From Thamnaconus septentrionalis (taxonomy: Eukaryota > Chordata > Actinopteri > Tetraodontiformes > Monacanthidae): a DNA stretch of 64,000 nt. A model generated the notes under the pieces. The model was not told the origin of the DNA. It did not search any database and saw only the letters and a program-made list of their open reading frames with translations. A program made the translations under genes and the position numbers. Positions 49,701 to 60,818 of this stretch are shown one piece after another; within the stretch, counting starts at the first letter, position 1, and each line of letters begins with the position of its first letter. The stretch spans positions 5,462,001-5,526,000 of the forward strand of contig CM020506.1 in NCBI GenBank assembly GCA_009823395.1. The letters run 5' to 3'.

Positions 49701-52700
49701 AGGGTTTCTACAGTGATGCACTGTGTGGCGATGTTTATGCGTGTAGCGTATATGCCTTTCGCTCCACACTCCAGTGAATTCCTTCATGGCTGTCCAGAGG
49801 CTGTAAATGTCTCCTGCTTACTATTCCTCACATTTCCCACAAAACCACTGAGCCTCTGTTTTCATACCTGAGCAGGCCAAGTCCAGCTCGGTCTTGCCAA
49901 ACCACAGCTGGGCACCGTGAACGGTGCAGGTGTGGAACTGAACTCTGAACACCACCTCCCTCTCCGCCGCTCGGCTCCGCCGGTGGTAGCACTTCACCTG
50001 CAGGCGACAGCGGTTATTTTACATTTTATTCAGAAATAGCTATAAAAAAAATTACTTTTACTTGGGAATGAAGGTGCGACTGTAATTAAATCATTTCATT
50101 TTGCTGCTGTGCTGCTCCATTGTGAAGGAGAGCATAGTTTGACGGCGTGCTGCCGCTATGGAAACCGGCTGTCTGAGACAAACGATGTGAGTACATTTAG
50201 GTCGCTGAGGGTTTTGAACAACTTGTAATGATTAAGCTGTCATGTTCTTAATCTAGAGTGGGTTAGAAGCTTAAGTGGTTTAAAAATAATCAGGCACTTG
50301 TTCTGAGCAAAGCTACCCAATGTGTATTCAAAGAATAAAACAGAGGTTTAGTGAAGTGATTTATCAAGAGTTTAAACCAACGCAGCTGGTGATTCATTCT
50401 ACTAAGACTTTCCGAGCTGACACGTGGAAGTCAAGAGAAGCCATTTCTCACCATAATGTCCCCTTTTAGTAAAAGTGCCGGCTCCATCGTCATGCACAGC
50501 TTCCTTGCCCGGGAGCTCTGTGGATCACTGGACAAACAGAGCCGCAGAGTGAAAAGACAGAAGGAGCAAAAAATACAGCCGCATCAGCTCCAAACACACA
50601 CACAGCATAGTCCAAACATGTCTCAGTTGGGTAAAATAGGGGTAAACAGCAGTAACTGGAGTATAAGCACAGACTTGCCTACACCTAAACACAGGCGCTG
50701 GCCTTGTATAGACAACTTCTGTCCAGTGGACACACAGCGGTGCAAGCGGGCCACTTGTTGTGTACTTACTAGACGGCAGAGGTGTAGACGAGCTGCAGAG
50801 ACTGGTAGATCTTCAGAAAGGGGAAGAAACCTGCAGGACACAGACACACAACACTCAGCCACCATTCCAACCAGAGAACTGCGCAGTCGGAAGTCTGCAT
50901 TAAAGACTGACCGCCTCCTGCTTGGAAGTTTGGGAGCGATGGAATGAGGATCTGGTGGAGGAACAAAGGGCTGCTGTTCATTTTGATGGTGCTGGACAGC
51001 AGGCCGCTGAAGTAGTAGATGTACCTGAGGAGGAGAGGTGGATGAATGAATGGATGAGCGAATGATGGTCGGAGCACCGTGGTGATGAAATTCAGAGGGA
51101 AGCGCCGCACCTGTTCTGAGAGGGCTGCAGGGACGAGGAGACTTTGTCCTCACAGAACTTTCTCATTGCCAGTGTGGTGAGTGCCTGGTCGGCACTGTCG
51201 CCACAGGAAATAGATTCATACATGGTTAGCGCGACAGAAGGGTGGGGAACATATATGCTGCAACATTTAAATCAGAGACTTTGTGGCCAGTGATAACTGT
51301 TGTTTCATAAGAAAGCTACAAGGTATAGAAACTTTTTTACACAAGTCAAATTAAGATTCAGTTTAATAGAAGCTAACATGTCAGTGGCAAGACAACAACA
51401 ATGACATGAACTGAAGTTTTCAGGAGGACATCAAAGGTCATTTGGGCCTTATGTAACAAAAAAGACAATAGGACACAAAAGTTCTAACTCTGCAAAAACT
51501 GCAAAATTACCCAGCTGAAATCTTGCTGTAGTGCATGTACGCTGCCACAATCACCCCCGTCTTGCCCCTGTTCCCCTGTCACGACACAGGACAAAATCAA
51601 ACATGAAGCGTTAGCCCTTCCAGCTGGCAAAAGTCAGAGAGGGTTGCGTGGGTTCAAGCTCCGCTCACCCTACAGTGCAGAACCACCACGTTACTGGGGT
51701 CAGAGGTCAACCACGTCTCCATCGCTTTACAAACGGCACAAATTCTGTCCAGGGGCGGAGCATGAAGGTCCGGCCAGCCGTAGTCCTGCACCTGAAGCAC
51801 AGCAGAGGAAACGGTTACAGTTTTGGTTTTAGCCCGCTTTAAACCTGCAAACCTTTTTAAAAAAAAAAAAACAGAGGGCAAACACAGTGACGTCTTTTTT
51901 TGTGCCTGTGTTGCTTCTTTGCAACCAAGGCGTTGAGCAACGTGCCAACTTCTCAAGTAGATGTAAATAAAAGTACCTTTGGGGAAAGTCTGGTGATGTC
52001 ATGTCTCTTTTCTGACAAATTTAGGAGCTGGGAAGGAAAGAAGGAAAGAAAGAAAGACAGGTCTATTTTTATGTGTAAACTCCAAAATGAGCAACATCTG
52101 CAGAGGTACAATTTGCCATTTGATATTGACAGTGTGATTTACAAAATGTGCTAAATGCATGCTTCAGTTGAGAACACCTCTGTTGGGTGTCTTTTCAGCG
52201 TTACGACTGACCAGGAACTTGTCTTGGTGCTTGGATTTCAGCATGGAAGCCACTTCCTGTAGGTTTCTGCAGTACTGCTGCTCCTCCAGATCGGGCAAGA
52301 AGAAGACGGAGATGATCCTCTCCGTGATGTAGGTGAGGTCAAAGTGATAGTGGTGCTCCATCACGTGCTCCATCATCTGGTCCACACTCTTACTCCTGAT
52401 CACCGAGAGACAATTTTTTTCCGCGAAGTCAAGCCATAGGGAGGTCCAAACTGAATTTATTTAAATTGTTTCTTTTTATTCATACCTTGGTATGGAGCCT
52501 CTCTTCCTCTGTGTTGTAGATCTGGTGGAGCTGTGCTAGAAAAAGAAAAGACAAGACAAGACAATAGCATGCTTGACCCTCCTTAAATGTTTGCGTTTGT
52601 GCAATATTGATATTCATTTTACGTGCACAAACGTACCAGGTCGGGAACAGGGCTACAGGTGGGAGTCACCTGAAGGAAAACAAGCACATGATGACAACTG

Positions 52701-54052
52701 TATTGTCGCACATGGTTCACACAAACAGAATAAAGCACAAGCCAAGCCGTGTGTGTGATTCAATGCTTCGGGTTCAACACTCCATCAGAGCAAATAAATC
52801 GATGGAAGCATGAGAAGACGCAGCGGTGGGCATGAAGCGCTGGAAGAATGTACAATCTATTCTGCTACGACTGCTGCAGGAGCTTCATTACGTTATGATG
52901 GTTTGAAGAAGACGCCAATGAGACTGGGACACACGAAGAAACACATTTTGAGGAAGGTGCATGCTTTAAAATGAATCGCTTTTGACTGCCTCAAACTGAC
53001 ACAGAAAAGGAAGAAAACATTGAAATTATATTGACGACTCCACGTTTAGTGTTGAGTCCCCTGCTGGTGAATCACAAGAGACTTGGGAGATACAGCGGAG
53101 AGGTTGTTTCAGCAGCTGAAAGCCGCCACACATGTAGTTCCACTTATCAGAATCATTAACGAGAAGAAAATGATGTGGCACTATCAAAGATTTGTTTTTT
53201 TTTTTAAGTGTAAGTTAATTGAAGACACACAAGCAAAAATACACTACAAACACACAATTTCAAAAATCAAGACTTCTCCACACATATTTGATCAAAGGTG
53301 GAAAATATGCATAAGATGCACCAACAACAGTGACGAGTGAACATCAACTGTGTCTAAAGGCACTGCAGCACAACGGCAGCTCTGGCTGTCAAAGGCGACA
53401 CCCTGTCAACTCTTGACCTGTGAACTGCGCTGTGAGGCTGATTGACAGCTGTGCCGCCCCCAGCGGCTAAGTCGCTAGTTAGCGCTGACAGGTGTCACTA
53501 AACAAGCTAATGAGTCAAATGCCCTGCATCATTTACGGCCGCGACACTCTCGAGAAACAAAGCAGCCACGCAGGCGAGACTTTGTGCCACATGCCCTTCA
53601 GCAACGGACCAAGACGAGGTGTGAGCCACACTGCCTGGGTCGGGGGGGTTCTTCACTGCAGGAGTTGTGGATTGTTCATTTTAAGCAACATTTTTTAGGA
53701 AAAGGTCATGTCATAATTGTAAAAGCAACAACAACAACAACAACAACACCAGACAGTTTCCGTGACACAAGACATTTTGGTTGAGTGATTTATTGCAACT
53801 GTTCCTCTTCATCCCAGTTGAGTTTTACCAGAATGTGCAGCTCGATTACTGGACTTCGCAAAGGCAAAAGTATAAAAAGTGTGAGACTGACCGCATGTGT
53901 CAACATTCAGTTCGGCTTAAGCAATTGCACTGGAGGCACACGAGGATTAAAGGTTCTGTTAATAGAACAGATATAATCCAAAAATATCTGTTGTGACTAC
54001 AGACGATGGCTTTTCTATCACAACACAGTTACGTAACTTCCTGGCTTTTTAT

Positions 54053-54101
<49 letters not shown>

Positions 54102-55246
54102 GGCACAAAACGGAGGTGGCCAAAAATATTTTAGGTCGGAGAGTGACGGGGACAAGAAGGGGGAAACATAAACAGGCGTGTTTTTCCAGGGCGTGAAAAG
54201 TAAAAGGAGTGAAAGGCTGCACTGTGATTGGTTACTGCCAGGGAGCAAACATTTCGCAAGCTACGTGACTGAGGTGACATCATGATGCCTTTACTCACAA
54301 AGACTTTACACTGTAGCAAGTACTGTTTAAGGCCCTCGACAGTAACAACTCACCTTGTTACTGGCATGTGTTCCTTTCAGATTTAAAGGGACCCTATTAA
54401 GGTCATTTCTGCATTTCAGAAAATCATTTTGGCCGTCTACTTCCAACAATAAACAAGGTGTGTTGGTCAATAACCTCCTAGTTTGAGCTGCACATGCTCA
54501 AAACAAGTGTTTCTCTCACTCAGCCTAAAGAGGCTGTTTTGGTTCTCTTCCCTCCTCCCCTACCTGCTCCATCCGTGGCTCCACCTTCAAACAGCTCACT
54601 CCTCAGTGATTGGCCAGTCAGCTCCATGCAAGCGCTTGCTAGCGGAGAAGATAACTACTAGCTACAGCTGATGTGCATAATATCAATGTGATACTTCTCC
54701 CACATTGACATTATGACAATTGGGTCCACTTGTGATGGAGAAAATCTGAATGGCTCATCTCAGCACAGCATCACCGAAAGAACTAAATGTCATTTTTTTT
54801 GTACATGGTGTGTTAGCTGGCATGTCTGTAAAATAAAAGACTTCTTAAAGAGCTGAAAAAGACCGTTTCTGACTCTAGGACCCCTTCAACACACTGATAC
54901 CATTGCATAGATGAAATAGACGGAGCCCAAACATTCTATAAACGCTGGAAGAAGGAAATGAATAAACAAGAGAAGTTTTGTTGCACGAGGGACCCTCCAC
55001 CTTAATAGGGTTAAATAATGGTGCTTAAGTGGATAAAGTGGTCTGCTCTGGGAGAAAACAGCGGGAGACACAACATTCACGTGCACCCCCAGTGTAAACA
55101 CAAACATGCACATGCACATGCACATACTAGAGTTGGCCGGAGGCAGAGTGCTGTGATGTGGAAGACAGAGCTGGAGACGGTGAAGACACGCCACAGTTAA
55201 CAGGAAGCAATTTGCAGCAGGATGTCAGTTGTCGGTGAGTCGGTTG

Positions 55247-55306
<60 letters not shown>

Positions 55307-58300
55307 ACGTGCACAGTTTATATATGTCTCTAGCAGCAGTGCCAGCCTCAGGGTCTTCATTAATGTACACTGGAGACACTGGGAGAGGAGCCATCTGGTT
55401 CGGATTGGCCGGCCCCCTTTTTCCCGAGGTGCCAATGACAGCACTAGCCACACCCTCAGGGACTGAATGTTTGCAATAATACCAGGTCTGTTGACTGGAT
55501 AACCTGGGTCTGGTCACCAGGTAACATTCCAAAGCCATTGGCTGTATCCATTCATTCATTCATTCATTCATCTTCTATACCCGCTTATTCCAATTCAGGG
55601 TCACGGGGGTCTGCTGGAGCCTATCCCAGCTGTCTTAGGGCGAAGGCAGGGTGACACCCTGGACAAGTCGCCAGTTCATCGCAGTGGCTGTATCCACAGA
55701 AATTGAAAATATTCTCTTAAAAGTTAAAAGAAAACATGTTGTTTTTCTCTGCAGGCTTTTGGGGGCTCAGAATGCTACCTTTTACCAATGCTAACAGGCA
55801 ACAAACCCACAAGCAATTATCATTACTTTATGGAGGGTTAATGTGAAATAATTTTGGCACATGGCAATTTATTTTGGCAATTTCCTCGACTTTGTTCCAC
55901 AAAGAATCTCTTTTCTTGCAAAACTCCCAATATAACTTGTAGGTCTGATAGAAGCGTGAGATTGTTTTTCACCTCGTTGTTGAAGCTCAGCAACTTAAAT
56001 TTTTGAGAAAAGATACGATTGTCTTAAAAGGTCTGAAACAAACATCCTCGAAGATGGGCTCTTCTGCACAAACAGGAAATAACAGCTACATCAGCTACAG
56101 GCTAACGCATGACAAGTTAAACCTGATAGTAATTCCCTAGCAGAAGCGGCACGAGCCAGCAAGTGAACAGCTGCTTGTTTGCCTTCTCGGGACTACAAGC
56201 TGGCAAACAGCTGCAGCGACGTGCTGCTCCATGAAAAAATTCTTGCAGTCAGAGAAAGGTATCATCAACATTATTTCTTCTGTACATGTCAGCAGGGGTC
56301 CATGTGATGAAAATGTCATTACAATCTCCAGTGGCGTCACTTAAAGTCAGGTGACACAGTACTTTTGAACATCACTGGCCTGAGATTAGTCGTGCCATTT
56401 ATGGCTGGACATTGCTGTTAACAATTCTAGGTTTCTTATTTTCAGCCACTTTCTTGGTACTTCTCGGCGGAAAGTCAGCAGCTCAGAAGCTCTCACTGCT
56501 GCACCTACAAGAATGGCCGAATCATCCGAAAAGGGAAATTCAACTCGAGGATTTGCTAGAGTAGCAGAGTCACTCGTGGCGAAAAAGAAGTGAAAGCCTC
56601 CGTTCCTTTCAGCGGCAGGGCTTTTTTTTTTATTCTCGCAGTTACCTCCGGCTGACATCATACTCTGAGAGGGAGAAAGTGAGTAAGCTCTTACACTGAG
56701 AACTTCCACAATTGAATCAGCGGCGGCAAGTTTTTCCAAGTTCCACAGGAACAGAAAAGTTTACCGAGTGCAGAGGGTGTCGGCATTTTCAAAATCACCA
56801 AGCTGGAAATTTTCCTCATGAAAAGCGCGAAGCTCACATCTCTCGGCCTCTTCCTACAGTTTTCTTGCATCTTCGCTCCATCGCACCACTCCCCTCTGCT
56901 TATCATTCATCCCGAGAGGTGCCAGGGGACCGGATCATCACAGAGACATCCCTGCCATGGGATGGGAAGTCTGGGCTCCCCCCTCCACCCGCATGAATAA
57001 ATAACATCAGACGACACAAGGACATCTCGATAAGCATCGTGCACGCCGGTGCCGAAGTCTCGGCGGGACCGCTGGCCGAGGGGACGGATGGAAACGCCAG
57101 TGCGACGAGGCCCCGAGGCGAAAGCGAACACATCCAGGGAGAGGAGCGGAGTTGGACAACGATGACAGGAAGGATGAAAGCAGGGGGTGGACAGACCGGA
57201 GGGTTGAGCGCGAGCGCTCGATGAGAGACGCTAACAGCTGAACCACTGGCCGGAGATTTCAGCCGGCTATTTTTCGATAGAGCTTCTTAAATTAGATTGC
57301 AGCCGCCTTCGCCAAAGACACTCCTAGATCCATTTTCATCTCTTTGTTCATCAGTCGACTCACAGGTCGACGATCTGCGCTGCAGTGGCACGCGCCCTGT
57401 GGCCACATCACGAAAGACAACATAGGTTCGGTCCGCAGCTCCTCGCCTTGCGCTCCAGTAATTAGACAACGACACACTGGCTCTTATCAACGGTAGCTGT
57501 TACCGTCCAATCCCAAAAATTTGTTTCAGAGGTTTCACCGCGGCCACGTAGAACCCAATATCCAGAACGTAATTACCGCACATTTCAACCTTTGCACCCA
57601 GGAAATGAAAAGCCACGGACGACAGCAAGGGTGGCGCCAAAAACACAACATCGTTTTTCCCAAAGATAAGATTATAAAAGGCAGTAAAATGTGATTAACC
57701 GTAATTACCTGCACACAGTGCTTCGCTGTGGTTATAAATAGAAGCGGCGTGATTAAGCTGCACAGATGTTTACGCGACAGGACTTCCTTTGGAAGCTGCC
57801 TCCCACCGAGTCCCCATCGACTTGCCGCTTCTATTTCCACCCTTGTGACTGATGTGCCGTGTCACCTTGTGGCCATCCGCAGGACAGAGCGTCCCTGCCG
57901 CGTCCTCTCGCCGATGAGACGGACAAACAGGAGAAGGAGGCCAGTAAACAGCAGCACTTGTTGCCTCGCAGCATCCAGGCCGCACTCAGTGGATGATCAG
58001 CTGATATTGCAGTTGTTCAAGTATGTCAGGCTGGACCTAATTTTAAAAAATGGCCTTTTTAAACCCGTGATAATTTTATCCTTTGTATAATAATCACTTT
58101 GTTATGTTGAGCTGTTGCAGCTCCATTAAATTCAGACTAATAGCGGCCACTAATGCGCAAGCCGGCGCGCAGCGGACGTCGCTTGGTAATTGCTGCGTCC
58201 ATTTATAAATCAGCGTGATGCATTAGAGCGGCAGCTGGTGTGAATGAGCCTGAGACTGTCTGTGTTTCGCCGTTCAACACTGGGATCCATCAGACGATAT

Positions 58301-59573
58301 TGGAACAGCTGACCGGCTCTGGCACACGGGGCGAGCTGTCGTTCTGGTGTTAACTCAATGTCGTCACGCACGCAGAGTGTAAATGATGCGTCGACGCGGG
58401 GAAATACAGCGGACAAAGACACAAATGAAAAGTTATGCAAGATAGAAGGAGACAGAGACAAACGTTTGCTGGTGCTTTTGCTAGACCAATGCATTCGCAG
58501 TCAAGCTTCCACGCATGCACGTGTCTAACCTCAGCATTTAAGGTCACAGATTATGCAACATTCACAACGGCAGCATTTTCTAACAACTTCTGTCTCTGTC
58601 AGTGAACCCGTCCAGCCTCCCTGAGGAAAATAGTTCATCCTTTGCTTCGCTTACTTGCTAAGACAAACATCAGACAAACGCAGTTCTTGAAATCAGCCCT
58701 TTGTGACACCACAAGGGACACTCATGCGTGGCTGGTACATCCACCAGCTTTAGGGACACCCTTGATCTGCCCCCTGAGATCTTACACAAAGGGTTAAAAC
58801 CCGGCATTTCTGTGGGAGGCTGTAAAGAGAGGGCTAAGCTGGCTGTTTTCTAGAGATGTATACAGTGTTTTTTCCCCTCTCCGTAATTAACCGTGTGAGG
58901 CTCCTTGAAAATTCAGTTTGTGCCATCTCTTAACCTGGTCCGGCAGCTGAGGGTCGAGGATCCGTCCTTCTGGTCCCGACGAGATGACCAAGGGTTTAAA
59001 CCGAACAAACTTCCTCTATTAGCAATAAAAACAAGCACACACACACCTACAGAAACTAACGTGCGCACACATCTAATCTGTTTATAAACAGTCTGACACA
59101 GCTCAGCGGCAGGATGAACCAAATCTTGCATTTAAGTGTAGCAGACAAGTTTTGCAGCTTGAACCACAGCTAACCTTGGCATTAATAAAGCATAGATTCA
59201 TTTAAAAAAAAACAACCACAGCCAAAAAGTCTCTGATTTCTGTAGCAAATCACCGTTAATTCAATCCTGTAGCCGGGCAGCGTGAGAGGTTCTTTTTTTA
59301 AAAAACAGCTTCGCAGGAATGAAATGAGCAGATGTGACAGCAAACAGTGGCGAGGAGGCTGCATGAGGCGCAAAGATCCAATCCAGCTGATGTGCCGAAT
59401 AAATATGAGCAAACACATATTAGAGCGGAAAGTGTGTGTGTGTGCATGTGTGTGTGTGTATTATTATTATTTTTTACCTCTCAACAAGCAGCCTCAGTCT
59501 TTCCCTCCTCCTCTGAGCAGCAGCAGCAGCAGCACTACTGTCTGTGGAGTGGGAGACACTGGCTCCCTGTCCC

Positions 59574-59625
<52 letters not shown>

Positions 59626-59742
59626 CCTCCCTCATTAGAGCGCACACTCCCACTTTGCCAGCAGCACACGCGGCTCAGCCCTGCCTCCCTCCCTCCCTCA
59701 GCTCTGCCAGCGTCCGATGCACGCACGGCGGTGCGAGCGCGT

Positions 59743-59836
<94 letters not shown>

Positions 59837-60752
59837 ATCGATACGCTGCGCGAGGACAAGCGGTCCAGCCCGCTGCGGGAACCCACGGGACACTGATTTT
59901 ACGCCGTGACTTCTTCTAAAGAGGCCTTAAGCCTTGACAGAGAGTGGGGAGACCTGGGGGGGACAAAAAGGGTGAGACGAACACAAAGTGGTGGCCAGGA
60001 GGTAGAAGAAGAATTATTGGGAATTACAGCTGATGAGGCGGACACGTTGACAGAAGACGCTCCTCCAGCGACGTGAGAGGACGAGAAACTTATAGAACGG
60101 CCAAGGGGAGGGAGGAGGGCCGGTGAGTAGGGGTCGGGGGGGGGCAGTTGGAGCCTCTACCTGAGAGGAGGAGGAGAAAAAAAAATCCAACGGAATGATG
60201 ACAGTGAGGAGCAAGAATTGAAAGATTTTTCTGGGGGAGGAGAAGCGAATGCAAAGGAGAAGGAGGCAGCGTGATGCGACGTCGCGGCCTTGACCCCAGG
60301 ATGCCCCCTTTTTATCTGTGAATAACCACATACGGGCCTGGTTACAGCACCCCCCCGCCCCGTCCACCCCCAAACACACACACAGACACACTTACGCTCT
60401 GCAGCTGCCTCTCACTTATTTGCGTCCCCCCTCGCAGATCACAAGCATCCACGGCACTCGCGTTATTTTCTATATTTACCCGCTCGGACTTCTCCCGTCC
60501 TCACCGATCATCGTCCCCGCGCGACGCCGGCATCCACTCTCATCCCCGCCCGCCTCCCCGCCTCCCACTGCACTGCACTGCACTCAGCCAGAGTTGTTTG
60601 CTTGTTTCTGGCTATTGCCCCGGTGACCAGAGTGGGGGTGGGCGACGTGTCGGGGGAGGGGGTTTGTGGATGAGCCTGACAAAAATAATAATCCTCTTTA
60701 GATGCACGCTGCTCGGCCACAACAGCTGCTATCACCCAGTTGCGCGCCATTA

Positions 60753-60818
<66 letters not shown>

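Noticed and set aside
56903..57240. GC-rich stretch with minus-strand frames in the large tns2 intron, considered as an alternative tensin-2 coding first exon
   Set aside because: Frames do not match any tensin N-terminus I know and I found no convincing donor. The patch at 60,390-60,620 is the better candidate.
59347..59919. 190-codon plus-strand frame
   Set aside because: Most of it is translated CT and CA repeats (SLSLSL, HTHTHT). No gene-like content.
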